Shown here one piece after another: positions 7,933-16,051 of a stretch of 64,000 bases of DNA. Made by a program: the position numbers and the translations under genes. Each line of letters starts with the position of its first letter. Within the stretch, counting starts at the first letter, position 1. Under the pieces are notes generated by a model. The model had not been told where the DNA came from. It searched no databases and saw only the letters and a program-made list of their open reading frames with translations. The stretch comes from Chloroflexota bacterium (GTDB taxonomy: Bacteria; Chloroflexota; Anaerolineae; Anaerolineales; Villigracilaceae). The stretch is from the NCBI GenBank assembly GCA_013388685.1, contig JACAET010000050.1:1-64000 (forward strand), written 5' to 3'.

Positions 7933-8919
7933 TTATGCCTTGGCTAGATGCGCAAGTTGCGTCAGTTCCGCGCGCAGTTTTTGGATGATTTCGGTGTTTC
8001 CGCGTTCTTCGCCGTGTTTTTGGAATTGTTCCTTCTTGTGGGCGAGTTCGCCAAGCACCTGATAAAAGCGCTTCGTGGCGCGGAAATTTCCCGCCGAGAG
8101 CGCTGAGAGGTGCGCTCCGGTCTGGAAGAACGAAATGGCGGTGTTGTACTGCTTTTGCGAGATGGCTCCGCTGGTCACCTCTTCTGCCAGCTGCCGTTTG
8201 AGGAGGTTGCGCTCATGGGCGATCATCCAGATGATGAAGCCCAGCATGAAGGCATAGCCGGCGTAGTCTGCGAGCAAGCCAAGGAGGAATCCGCCCCCGC
8301 CGCCGACCAGACTGCTGAAGGTGTTGTGGAAGGAGTGTGCCAGCACGGCAACGGTGTAACCGGCGGGTACGGCAAGAATTTTGACGAGCATGTTTTTGCT
8401 GATGCGCGCCACCGCCAGCCCGATGCCTGTGAACGCGGTAAAGAATGGGTGCATCCAGCCAACCAGGAGCACGCGGATGATCACCAGCGCCCAAAAGCCT
8501 TGCCAGCCACTTTCCAGAAAGCCGTTGCGGTAGATGTACAGCACGTTCTCGATGGCGGCGAAGCCCATGGCAGTGATGCCGCCATAGACGATACCGTCCA
8601 ACACCGAGTCGAACTCATTGCGGAACATGAGGAAGACCACCAACACCGCCAGTCCCTTGAGCGCCTCCTCGATGATCGGCGCGATGATGGATGTGGTGCT
8701 GAAATCTGCCGCGCCCACCGAGCCGGTCAGGATGTAAACGCCAATGCCAAAGGCGGTATTCAAAATATACGCACCGCCGCCGGCAATCACCACGCCCCAC
8801 AGGAACGCCGCCCCCAGCAGGAGTTTCGGCTCCTTTTCGTAACGGTCCAGCCAATAGACGAACGCCGCAAACACGAACATCGGCACGAACCCAAAGAAAA
8901 ACGCTCCCAGCAATGCCAT
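7933..8919 (-). CDS. PrsW family intramembrane protease
   Basis: 328 residues with about eight hydrophobic segments. It begins with FFFGFVPMFVFAAFVYWLDRYEKEP, characteristic of PrsW (peptidase family M82). The conserved catalytic-region motifs are visible: APIIEEALKGLAVLVVF (EE motif), AAIENVLYI (EN motif) and VGWMHPFFTAFTGIGLA (His). A hydrophilic C-terminal tail of about 90 residues follows, rich in Lys and Gln. In Bacillus PrsW clips an anti-sigma factor; the substrate here is unknown. It is the last gene of an operon, 12 nt after the TIGR03936 gene. Confidence 0.88.
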   Translation of the reverse strand: MALLGAFFFGFVPMFVFAAFVYWLDRYEKEPKLLLGAAFLWGVVIAGGGAYILNTAFGIGVYILTGSVGAADFSTTSIIAPIIEEALKGLAVLVVFLMFRNEFDSVLDGIVYGGITAMGFAAIENVLYIYRNGFLESGWQGFWALVIIRVLLVGWMHPFFTAFTGIGLAVARISKNMLVKILAVPAGYTVAVLAHSFHNTFSSLVGGGGGFLLGLLADYAGYAFMLGFIIWMIAHERNLLKRQLAEEVTSGAISQKQYNTAISFFQTGAHLSALSAGNFRATKRFYQVLGELAHKKEQFQKHGEERGNTEIIQKLRAELTQLAHLAKA

Positions 8920-8931
8920 AGTTTCCTCCGT

Positions 8932-9564
8932 TTACGATTGAAAATTCAGGCAAGTTCTTTCGATACGCGTTCCTTCGAACGCGATGCCCAACACATCCAA
9001 TACTTCTTCGGGGCGTCCGGTTGCGCCCTCGCGTGCAGAGAGTTTCATGAAGATTTTCTCTCCTCGTCCCTCGGGAGAGGAGAGGCAGGTAAGGGCCTCA
9101 ATCAATGGACGCAGGTCATATGACTTGCCGCGGCGGGTTCGCAGGATGGATTCGGCGTCCAGGAGGGAATCAATTCTCCGCTTCAGTTCGGACCCGTCAA
9201 CGGGTTCCACCACAGTGACCTCGTACTCCGCCGAAACCACCCGCGTCTGCAGGGCGGGGGCGCGGTCATCCGCCTGTTCGATCGAAAGCACCTGAATACC
9301 CGGCGGAAGCGTTGCCTGAAGTGTATCGCGTAATCCTTCCAACGGTATATCCTTCTCCAGTTTCATATCCAGCACTTCGCAGCGGGAGGAAAAGCCGAGC
9401 GGCAATGCCGCCGCCATGCTGATTTTTGGCTGCGGGTGGAAGCCCTGCGAATAGGCCAGCGGAAGTTCGGCGCGGCGGGCGGCGCGTTCCCATAGTTTGT
9501 GCAGGTCGAGGTGACCGGTGTAGCGCAATGCGCCCTGCTTGGAAAACGTGATTTGAATGCGCAT
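8932..9564 (-). CDS. TIGR03936 family (DUF2344) radical-SAM-associated protein
   Basis: 210 residues. The N-terminus has the family signature FSKQGALRYTGHLDLHKLWE, then AYSQGFHPQPKISMAAALPLGF, followed by SRCEVLDMKLE. In many bacteria this domain is fused to, or encoded next to, a TIGR03960 radical-SAM protein, as here two genes upstream. The exact function is not established; a role in RNA or tRNA modification has been suggested by context. It abuts the DinB-like gene (TAAATG junction). Oddity: residues about 161-173 (CLSSPEGRGEKIF) are encoded by a palindrome at 9058-9084 that looks like an inserted repeat. Confidence 0.85.
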   Translation of the reverse strand: MRIQITFSKQGALRYTGHLDLHKLWERAARRAELPLAYSQGFHPQPKISMAAALPLGFSSRCEVLDMKLEKDIPLEGLRDTLQATLPPGIQVLSIEQADDRAPALQTRVVSAEYEVTVVEPVDGSELKRRIDSLLDAESILRTRRGKSYDLRPLIEALTCLSSPEGRGEKIFMKLSAREGATGRPEEVLDVLGIAFEGTRIERTCLNFQS

Positions 9565-10101
9565 TTACTTGTGTTGCACGTCGTTGATCTTCAGCCAGCG
9601 GCGGATGGTATGGGCATGTCGGCGGTACTGTTTGCAGGTGTGCTGGGTGATTTGGTTGTACAGGTTGTGGCGAAGGATGGTTTCTTCCTTCATGCTCTCC
9701 AGCGCCGATACAATCGAGCAGAACGCTTCGATTTCCTGCGCCGCCAGCTCGTCGAGCCCAACGTTCCTGTATTTTTCGACAAGCCATTCTGCGGATGTTT
9801 CCGCATCCAACAGGGGAGAGCCAAAATCGGGATAGCCGAATTCATCCAGAAAAGCGTCCAGCGCAGAGGGGGTCTTGCAGGGAGTGTAGGGCTGGTTGTG
9901 CAAAATCTCTTGCATCCGGTCGGCGATGAATTGTTCATGCGCCCAAAGGTAAGCAAGCATATCCTTGACGGACCATTTCCCGGCAACGCCTTTGAGCGTC
10001 ATGCGGCGCAGATAACCCACATAGTTGAGCAGTTGCTCGAACCGGTCGCGTTCACGCAGAATGCGCTCGACAAAGAGTTCACGTTGGCGGACGTTGGACA
10101 T
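9565..10101 (-). CDS. DinB/ClbS-like four-helix-bundle protein
   Basis: 178 residues. The pattern LRERDRFEQLLNYV...GKWSVKDMLAYLWAHEQFIADRM, with HEQF and a later C-terminal helix, fits the DinB/DUF1706 (DfsB-ClbS) family of helical-bundle proteins, some of which are metal-dependent or act on toxins. A typical DinB metal site would need three His residues. Few are evident here (AHEQ, HNQP, RHAHTIRR), so activity is uncertain. Its start overlaps the stop of the radical-SAM gene by 1 nt and its stop abuts the TIGR03936 gene, so all belong to one transcript. Confidence 0.7.
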   Translation of the reverse strand: MSNVRQRELFVERILRERDRFEQLLNYVGYLRRMTLKGVAGKWSVKDMLAYLWAHEQFIADRMQEILHNQPYTPCKTPSALDAFLDEFGYPDFGSPLLDAETSAEWLVEKYRNVGLDELAAQEIEAFCSIVSALESMKEETILRHNLYNQITQHTCKQYRRHAHTIRRWLKINDVQHK

Positions 10102-12074
10102 TAATCCCCCACCAACGGCAGGCGGTGAGTGATCGCTGGCTCACTGGTCACTTTGATTGCCGGGCTTTTTACCTCCGGGCATTTCCATCCTTCCCCGGGG
10201 GTCTCGCGGCGCAAGCCTGCAAAGGTCGGCAGGATGCCGCAGGCAAAACAGTTCAGACGGCAGTCCACGCGGATTTCGCCCTCCAGCGACATGCGGAAAT
10301 CCTGGAACAGGAAGTTCTTGCGTACGGCGGCGGTAATGTGCTCCCACGGGAAGACTTCATCGGTGCGGCGCTGGCGGTGTGTGTAAAAGAGCGGGTCGAG
10401 CCCGTGTTCGGCGAAGGCTTCCATCCAGGCTTCGTACTTCTTGCCTTCCTGCCATGCGTCGAACTTGGAGCCTTTCTTCCAGGCAGAGTACACCACTTCC
10501 GCCATGCGGCGGTCGCCGCGCGAAAGCCAGGCTTCCAGGAAGGAATCTTCTGCATGGGTCAGGCTGAGTTTGATGTTCTTGTCACGGTAGAGTTCGCGTT
10601 TGAGCAGGTCCTGTTTGGCTTTGATTTGTTCGGGCGTATCGCACGAAACCCACTGGAACGGCGTCTGTGATTTGGGGACAAACGTGCTCACGCCGGCGTG
10701 CAGTTTTGCCTTCCAGCCGATCACCTTGCGTCCCTCGGCGATCACCCGCTTGCACAGGTCGGCGATGGCTTTCACATCCTCCAGCGTTTCGCTGGGGTGG
10801 CCGATCATGAAGTACAGTTTGATGGTCGTCCAGCCGCGGCGGTAGATTTCGCGGGTAGTGTTGATGATGTCTTCATCGGGGATGAATTTGTTGATGATGC
10901 GGCGCATTCGTTCGGTGGCGGCTTCGGGAGCGAGGGTAAACCCGCCGGAGCGGCGGTCTTTCAGCCTTTCCATCAGGTCAATCGAAACCGACTCGATGCG
11001 CAGCGAGGGCAGCGAGACTTTGAGATGCGTGCCGCCAAACTTTTCACCCACCTTCGTGACCAATTCCAGCACATGGCTGTAATCGGAAGAAGACAGCGAG
11101 AGCAGCGCCAGCTCCTCGAAGCCGGTACTGCGCAGCGCTTCTTCCGCCGCCGACAGGATTTCATCCACGCTTCTTTCGCGGACGGGACGCGTGATCATCC
11201 CTGCGTGACAGAATCGACATCCGCGTGTACATCCGCGCATGATCTCCACCGAGACGCGGTTGTGAACGATGTCCACATTCGGGACGATGAATTTGGTCGG
11301 CGGGGGAGGCAGTTTGGCAACGATGCGTTTCGTGACGATTTTGGGAACATCAGGGACAGTGGGTTCGATGTGCGAGACAGTTCCGTCTTCGAGATAACTG
11401 GTTTCGTAAAAGAGTGGAACATACACGCCGGGGATTTTGGCGAGATCACGCAACACATCTTCACGTTTGAAAGTTTGAAGGTTTGAACGTTCAAACCTGC
11501 CAACGTTCGAACGTTTAAACGTTTGTATTGTATTGATAATCTCGTGGATGACCTCTTCCCCCTCGCCGATGACGAAGGCGTCTATGAAGGCGTGCATGGG
11601 TTCGGGGTTCATGCAGGAGTGTCCGCCGGCAATGATGATGGGGTGGCTGTTGTCCCGTTCTGCTGAGCGGACGGGGATGCCAGCCAGGTCGAGAACGTTC
11701 AGGGTGTTGGTGTAGAGAGTTTCGTAGGGGAGGGTGAAGCCGATGAGGTCGAAACAGGCTAAGGGTCGTTTTGATTCGAGCGCGTAGAGCGGAATCCCAT
11801 GCTCGCGCATGAGGGCTTCCATATCCAGCCAGGGGGCATAGGCGCGTTCGGCGAGGGCATCCTCCCTTTGGTTGATTTGGTCGTAGAGAATCTTCAGCCC
11901 CACGTTGGAGACGCCGATATCGTAAATATCGGGGAAGACGAGAGCAACCCGCGTTTGGACGGAGTTCCAATCTTTTTGGATGCTGTTGAGTTCGCCGCCA
12001 ACGTAACGACCGGGCTTTTGTACCTTTAAGAGGATGCGGTCGAGTTTTTGTTCGATTTGTTCGGGTGTAAGCAT
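10101..12074 (-). CDS. TIGR03960 family B12-binding-domain radical SAM protein
   Basis: 657 residues from the ATG at 12074 (MLTPEQIEQKLDRILLKV). A cobalamin-binding-like Rossmann domain comes first (ALVFPDIYDIGVSNVGLKIL, then IIIAGGHSCMNPEP). The radical SAM domain follows with the cluster motif RGCTRGCRFCHAGM (CxxxCxxC). Late motifs include GFTLAPEAATERMRRIINK and the C-terminal cysteine segment CRLNCFACGILPTF. It is the first gene of the operon with the DinB-like, TIGR03936 and prsW genes. A low-complexity insert QTFKRSNVGRFERSNLQTFK lies near residues 183-204. The chemical reaction is unknown. Confidence 0.9.
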   Translation of the reverse strand: MLTPEQIEQKLDRILLKVQKPGRYVGGELNSIQKDWNSVQTRVALVFPDIYDIGVSNVGLKILYDQINQREDALAERAYAPWLDMEALMREHGIPLYALESKRPLACFDLIGFTLPYETLYTNTLNVLDLAGIPVRSAERDNSHPIIIAGGHSCMNPEPMHAFIDAFVIGEGEEVIHEIINTIQTFKRSNVGRFERSNLQTFKREDVLRDLAKIPGVYVPLFYETSYLEDGTVSHIEPTVPDVPKIVTKRIVAKLPPPPTKFIVPNVDIVHNRVSVEIMRGCTRGCRFCHAGMITRPVRERSVDEILSAAEEALRSTGFEELALLSLSSSDYSHVLELVTKVGEKFGGTHLKVSLPSLRIESVSIDLMERLKDRRSGGFTLAPEAATERMRRIINKFIPDEDIINTTREIYRRGWTTIKLYFMIGHPSETLEDVKAIADLCKRVIAEGRKVIGWKAKLHAGVSTFVPKSQTPFQWVSCDTPEQIKAKQDLLKRELYRDKNIKLSLTHAEDSFLEAWLSRGDRRMAEVVYSAWKKGSKFDAWQEGKKYEAWMEAFAEHGLDPLFYTHRQRRTDEVFPWEHITAAVRKNFLFQDFRMSLEGEIRVDCRLNCFACGILPTFAGLRRETPGEGWKCPEVKSPAIKVTSEPAITHRLPLVGD

Positions 12075-12080
12075 GAGCGA

Positions 12081-12086
12081 ATTATA
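12081..12086 (-). promoter_or_regulatory. -10 box of leaderless radical-SAM operon
   Basis: On the minus strand TATAAT is followed by six bases (TCGCTC) and then the ATG of the TIGR03960 gene. Initiation 6-8 nt after a -10 box would place the transcript 5' end at or next to the start codon, and no Shine-Dalgarno is present. Confidence 0.6.
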
Positions 12087-12214
12087 ACAAGGATTATCGG
12101 AATATCGTTGATGCCTTGTGTGAGCGCTGGGAGGTAGGAAATTTGTCCGCTTTTCAGAGCTGTAAGGCGGTTTGCTATGGAGATATGCGGGCAATGGACA
12201 TAGAATTTTATCAA

Positions 12215-12342
12215 TGACTCCACTGCAAAACCCTGAAAACTCACCACGAAGACGCGGAGTCACGGGGTTTCCCTTTCATTAAGTGATTCTCCATGTCTCC
12301 GTGACTCAGTGGTTCGATTTTCACCTTTTTGCAGTAGACACA
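12215..12342. repeat. 128-bp imperfect palindrome (ACCACGAAGACGCGGAGTCACGG type)
   Basis: The left arm runs TGACTCCACTGCAAAACCC then ACCACGAAGACGCGGAGTCACGG. The right arm read in reverse gives TGTGTCTACTGCAAAAAGG then ACCACTGAGTCACGGAGACATGG. The two arms match over most of 50 nt. The intergenic region 12075-12489 holds only this element, the palindrome at 12378-12440 and the flanking promoters. Confidence 0.65.
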
Positions 12343-12377
12343 TCAATCTATTCGCTGCCGTACAAACGCACAACATC

Positions 12378-12440
12378 AAACCGCCAAGATGCCAGGTAAG
12401 CCAGGATTTCAAATTTTTCTTGGCGCACCTGGCGGTAAAA
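12378..12440. repeat. empty ACCGCCAAGACGC-type palindrome
   Basis: The left arm AAACCGCCAAGATGCCAGG faces the right arm CTTGGCGCACCTGGCGGTAA. The outer words match the terminal repeats that bracket the GxxExxY gene at 19403-19917, but only about 20 nt separate the arms here and no gene is present. Confidence 0.6.
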
Positions 12441-12489
12441 AATCCAAAATGTACGGTAGAGAATCAATTTAAACAAAAGGAGAAGTTTC

Positions 12490-13170
12490 ATGAAAAGAAT
12501 TGTTTTTTTATTGCTGGTTTCTGTTCTGACGCTGAGCGCTTGCGCCAGTCCCGTGCCGACTGAACCGCCTGCCGCTGCGCCGCCCGAGCCCAGCCTCACG
12601 CCGGTCGTGATCGTTCAAACCGTGCTGGTCGAACCCACCCAGGCACCCACGGATGTTCCGCCTCCGACGCCGCTTCCTCCCACTCCCGAGCCGATCGTGG
12701 TGACGGTGGTCGTTGAGCCTACGCAGGCTCCCGCCGCGCAGCAGCAGGTTTCCGCTCCCACCGCCGACCCCAATGCTCCCATCACGCTGGACCCTGTGCT
12801 GGGCAAGGGTGTCTTCACGAGCATGACCATTTCCAGCTCCAACCTGACATTGCGCTGTACGCCGCGCGAGGTAACCTTCAATGTGACCACCTCTAACAAT
12901 GCCATCGCGGATGTTTTGTTTTATTATCGCGTGGTGGATGTGGATCGTAAATTTGCGGGAACCATCGGCTGGAAGGCGTTCGGTAAAATGACTCGTAACG
13001 GTAACGGCAATTTTGCCCTCACGTTCAAGGGCGAGGACGTGGAACCCAATCTGCGACTGGACGGAGGCTGGTTCGATTTTCAGTTTATTGGGCTGGCAAA
13101 GGACGGCAACGTTGTGGATCGTTCCCAGACCATCGAATCGCTGGTCAAGTACACGTTCGACTGCCCATAA
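12490..13170 (+). CDS. lipoprotein of unknown function
   Basis: 226 residues with a strong ribosome site (AAAAGGAG) 7 nt before the ATG. The signal peptide MKRIVFLLLVSVLTLSAC carries a lipobox. A Pro/Thr-rich linker of about 80 residues follows, containing two copies of a VVIVQTVLVEPTQAP / VVTVVVEPTQAP unit. The C-terminal domain of about 130 residues is beta-rich, with NLTLRCTPREVTFNVTTSNN, NAIADVLFYYRV and LRLDGGWFDFQFIGL, resembling an immunoglobulin-like fold. It is anchored outside the cell membrane. No enzyme motif is visible, and the gene is a single-gene unit bounded by a terminator. Confidence 0.8.
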   Translation: MKRIVFLLLVSVLTLSACASPVPTEPPAAAPPEPSLTPVVIVQTVLVEPTQAPTDVPPPTPLPPTPEPIVVTVVVEPTQAPAAQQQVSAPTADPNAPITLDPVLGKGVFTSMTISSSNLTLRCTPREVTFNVTTSNNAIADVLFYYRVVDVDRKFAGTIGWKAFGKMTRNGNGNFALTFKGEDVEPNLRLDGGWFDFQFIGLAKDGNVVDRSQTIESLVKYTFDCP

Positions 13171-13179
13171 CCTGACGTG

Positions 13180-13218
13180 AATCAAAAAGGACGGACAACA
13201 AACCCGTCCTTTTTGATT
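13180..13218 (+). terminator. bidirectional rho-independent terminator
   Basis: The arms AATCAAAAAGGACGG and CCGTCCTTTTTGATT form a 15-bp stem with an A-rich left and T-rich right flank. It separates the lipoprotein gene from the convergent M29 operon and could serve both. Confidence 0.85.
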
Positions 13219-13282
13219 CCAAAACAGGGACTGCTTACTCCCATCCGCAAATCGCGGCGTGCCGTTTCGGCTTTCAAGCGCT

Positions 13283-14386
13283 TTATTGGATCACCGTCCT
13301 GCCGTTCTTGTAGAACAAATCTCCGTCGAGCGTGATTTCGGCATCGCTCATGTCGCACAGCATATCCCAATGCAAACCGGATTCGTTCTTACTGCCCGAT
13401 TCGGGATATCCCGCGCCGACCGCGAAATGAATGGTCCCGCCCATTTTTTCGTCGAACAGCATGTTCTTCGTGAAGCGTTGGATGCCGTAATGGGTGCCGA
13501 TGCCCCATTCGCCCAGGAAACGTGAACCGGCATCCGTGTTCAAGGCGGAGGTGAGCAATTCCTGATTTTTACTGGCTTTTTCTTTGATCACCCTGCCGTT
13601 CTCGAACCATAATTCGATATCGGTGATTTCCTGTCCGGCAAAGAGAGCGGGATATTTGAACCGAATCCAGCCGTTGACCGAATCTTCCACCGGACCGGTG
13701 AAGATTTCGCCGTCGGGGAAGTTGGCTTTGCCCGAACATTCGATGAACGTACGATCCTTGATCGAAAGGACGATGTCCGCATTCGAGCCCTTGATCACCG
13801 CCTGATCCCGGTTTTTTAGCCATTGGATCAATTTTTGCTGTTTGAGCCCCTCGGCTTTCCATAACGAGACCGGGTCGTCTTCATGGAGCAATCCCGCTCT
13901 GAAGACAAATTCGCGATAATCGTCGAGCGACATGTCAGCTTCCTGAGCCATGGCGTGCGTCGGGTACACCGTAACAACCCAGCGAAATTCCCCCGTTGCG
14001 GTACGACGCATGGCGGTTCTCATGATAGGCGCGGAGGCATGGCGAGCACGAGCCATTTTGGCGTTGTCTGCGCCGCTGAATCGGCGGGTGTTGTAGTCGC
14101 TCCACAGGGTGATGCTGGCGTCGAAGGTTTCCATGACCATTTTGACGACCGGGGAGATATGATCCAGTTGATCTTCATCGGCAAATTTGAAAAAGATTTC
14201 CTGCGTGCCGGGTGTTTCGTTCAGCACCAGTGGGTAAGCGCCCGATTTGACAACCTCCTCGTACACGGCAAGGGTCAGTTCCTCGGCAAGCGGATTGGTG
14301 CGTATCATGACCTGTTGTTTGGGTTTGATTTCCACAGAGTAATGAACCAGCACTTGGGCGAGTTTGGTCACGCGCGGGTCCGTCAT
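13283..14386 (-). CDS. M29 family aminopeptidase
   Basis: 367 residues, typical of the thermophilic-type metallo-aminopeptidases (AmpS/AmpT/PepS, family M29), which remove N-terminal residues using two metal ions. Visible features are MIRTNPLAEELTLAVYEE and DADLVLSIK-like text (SNADIVLSIKDRTFIE). Metal-region motifs follow: NFPDGEIFTGPVEDSVNG, GTHYGIQRFTKNMLFDEKMG, and ESGLHWDMLCDM near the C-terminus. The start follows GAGGAGATAAT. It is the last gene of the yjbQ / zinc-ribbon / aldo-keto reductase operon, 9 nt after the reductase. A second, divergent M29 gene lies at 28152-29411. Confidence 0.93.
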   Translation of the reverse strand: MTDPRVTKLAQVLVHYSVEIKPKQQVMIRTNPLAEELTLAVYEEVVKSGAYPLVLNETPGTQEIFFKFADEDQLDHISPVVKMVMETFDASITLWSDYNTRRFSGADNAKMARARHASAPIMRTAMRRTATGEFRWVVTVYPTHAMAQEADMSLDDYREFVFRAGLLHEDDPVSLWKAEGLKQQKLIQWLKNRDQAVIKGSNADIVLSIKDRTFIECSGKANFPDGEIFTGPVEDSVNGWIRFKYPALFAGQEITDIELWFENGRVIKEKASKNQELLTSALNTDAGSRFLGEWGIGTHYGIQRFTKNMLFDEKMGGTIHFAVGAGYPESGSKNESGLHWDMLCDMSDAEITLDGDLFYKNGRTVIQ

Positions 14387-14395
14387 ATTATCTCC

Positions 14396-15250
14396 TCATG
14401 AAAACAGGGGTTCGAACGCCGAACCGGATTGGATCATTTGCTCCTGTTCGGCATCGTTCAGGGGCGTGAAGTTCTGGCAGGCGTTAAGCACCAGCGGAAG
14501 GAGGCGGACATCGCCTGCTGTGCAAAGCCCTGTCACCTCATACGAGAGGGCAAAGTTCACCGCGCGCTGAATATCCTCCATGCGTTCGAACGGTTCATAC
14601 CATGTCGTGGCGGTGTGAGGTCGATTCCCCCAGGGCGCCCTGGTGATGGTTTTAATGACCATGATGCCGACATCCCTGGCTTTACATTCGGCGATCAGCG
14701 CATCGGCGTGTAGCCGGTAATCTGGGTTTCCCATCTGAACGAAGTTGAGCGGAAACAGGACGGAGTCGAAATCGAACCTTCTCAAGGCTTCGCGATAGAT
14801 CTGCGGCGCGTTCACGCCGTGCCCCGTGATACCAATGTGTTTGATCAGTCCCCGTTCACGCGCTTCGACAAACGCTTCCAGGGCGCCGCCTTTTGCGGTA
14901 ACGGCATCGAGTTCTTCCATGGTGGTGACGGCGTGACACTGGTATAGATCGAAGGTTTCGGTTTGGAGGCGTTTCAGCGATTCCCGCAGTTCCCTCCATG
15001 CGCCTTCCTTTGCACGCTCCGTGGTCTTGCCGCCGAGGAAAAACCGATTACGCTCGCGCGGCATCCACGGACCGACGCGAATTTCCGCCTGCCCGTAGGA
15101 GGGAGCGATGTCTATGTGGTTGACGCCTGCCGCAATGACCTGTTCCATGACTTTGTCGGCGTCTTCCTGAGAAATTTCCCAAAATGCCGCCGCGCCGAAA
15201 ATGGCGACGGTGCTCATGTGTCCAGTACGTCCAAAACGGCGTTGTTCCAT
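14396..15250 (-). CDS. aldo/keto reductase
   Basis: 284 residues from the ATG at 15250 with AAAAGGAG before it. NAD(P)H-dependent reductases of this (beta/alpha)8-barrel family reduce aldehydes and ketones. Visible catalytic positions are Asp and Tyr in IDIAPSYGQAEIRVG, Lys in FFLGGKTTERA, and His in FDLYQCHAV. The first strand reads RRFGRTGHMSTVAIFGAAAF. The C-terminus lacks the cysteine cluster found in some related ferredoxin-linked forms. The substrate is unknown. It is co-transcribed with the 79-residue zinc-ribbon-like gene upstream and the M29 peptidase downstream. Confidence 0.88.
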   Translation of the reverse strand: MEQRRFGRTGHMSTVAIFGAAAFWEISQEDADKVMEQVIAAGVNHIDIAPSYGQAEIRVGPWMPRERNRFFLGGKTTERAKEGAWRELRESLKRLQTETFDLYQCHAVTTMEELDAVTAKGGALEAFVEARERGLIKHIGITGHGVNAPQIYREALRRFDFDSVLFPLNFVQMGNPDYRLHADALIAECKARDVGIMVIKTITRAPWGNRPHTATTWYEPFERMEDIQRAVNFALSYEVTGLCTAGDVRLLPLVLNACQNFTPLNDAEQEQMIQSGSAFEPLFS

Positions 15251-15263
15251 GTTGGTCTCCTTT

Positions 15264-15503
15264 TCAAGCCTCTTCCTCTTCGTTGAGAGTTTCACCATAT
15301 ACCCTGTTGACCGCCCTTTCGATTTCCTCGTTGGTATGCCTTTCGCACGCCACAAGCGGACGACTCACGCCTTTCACTTCTCCCCCGCCCGCGCTCATCA
15401 CCTTGCTGGCAATGTAATTCCCTTGGGCATCATAGGCAACCAATACCTGATATGGTTTTCCGCAGACAATACATCCGTGCACCTCGCTTTTTCCCTGAGC
15501 CAT
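15264..15503 (-). CDS. small conserved protein with CxxC
   Basis: 79 residues from the ATG at 15503 with GGAG before it. It holds GCIVCGKPYQVLVAYD near the start and VACERHTNEEIERAV later. Two Cys, a third Cys and a His could bind zinc. I do not recognise a named family. It sits between yjbQ (1 nt away) and the aldo/keto reductase (13 nt away), so it is part of the same operon. Function unknown. Confidence 0.6.
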   Translation of the reverse strand: MAQGKSEVHGCIVCGKPYQVLVAYDAQGNYIASKVMSAGGGEVKGVSRPLVACERHTNEEIERAVNRVYGETLNEEEEA

Positions 15504-15504
15504 G

Positions 15505-15924
15505 TTATTCTCCAATAATCTTGACCAGCACGCGTTTCCTCCTGCGTCCGTCGAATTCGCCGTAGAAAATCTGTTCCCACGGACCAAAATCAAGTTGACC
15601 GTTCGTCACGGCGACAACCACTTCGCGCCCCATGATCTGGCGTTTCAAGTGCGCGTCGGCATTATCTTCGCCGGTTTCGTTGTGACGGTACTGGCTGATC
15701 GGTTCGTGCGGCGCGAGTTTTTCCAGCCAGCGTTCGTAGTCCTGGTGAAGACCCGACTCGTCGTCATTAATGAACACCGAAGCGGTAATGTGCATCGCCG
15801 AAACCAGCGCCAAGCCATCCCGAATTCCGCTCTCGCGAAGACAAATCTCTACTTGAGGGGTGATGTTTACGAAGCCGCGCCGGGTGGGAAGATTGAACCA
15901 AAGTTCCTTGCGGTAGGATTTCAT
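15505..15924 (-). CDS. YjbQ family (UPF0047) protein
   Basis: 139 residues, the normal size for the family annotated as secondary thiamine-phosphate synthase enzyme because some members can replace ThiE weakly. Visible motifs are [35 protein letters not shown], and [19 protein letters not shown], followed by [16 protein letters not shown]. The conserved His, Glu and Asp cluster is intact. The true physiological role of YjbQ proteins is unclear. It is the first gene of the four-gene operon running to the M29 peptidase. Confidence 0.92.
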   Translation of the reverse strand: MKSYRKELWFNLPTRRGFVNITPQVEICLRESGIRDGLALVSAMHITASVFINDDESGLHQDYERWLEKLAPHEPISQYRHNETGEDNADAHLKRQIMGREVVVAVTNGQLDFGPWEQIFYGEFDGRRRKRVLVKIIGE

Positions 15925-16005
15925 GGCAGTCTCACGTGAAGGCTTTTTGCATGGAGGATTCTACTAGACTACCTGTTTCCTCGGTAGTCTTTTGAATTTC
16001 AAAAC

Positions 16006-16039
16006 AAAAGCCTCGCGGATTTTCACCCGCGAGGCTTTT
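16006..16039 (-). terminator. terminator of the gcv operon
   Basis: The stem arms AAAAGCCTCGCGG and CCGCGAGGCTTTT lie just after the gcvPB stop. A second smaller hairpin (AGACTACC...GGTAGTCTTTTG, 15966-15991) lies closer to yjbQ and would act on the plus strand. Confidence 0.85.
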
Positions 16040-16051
16040 CTATTTCACCGA

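Noticed and set aside
12215..12440. CRISPR array
   Set aside because: The repeats are two different palindromes without regular spacing or equal-length spacers, and no cas genes are nearby.
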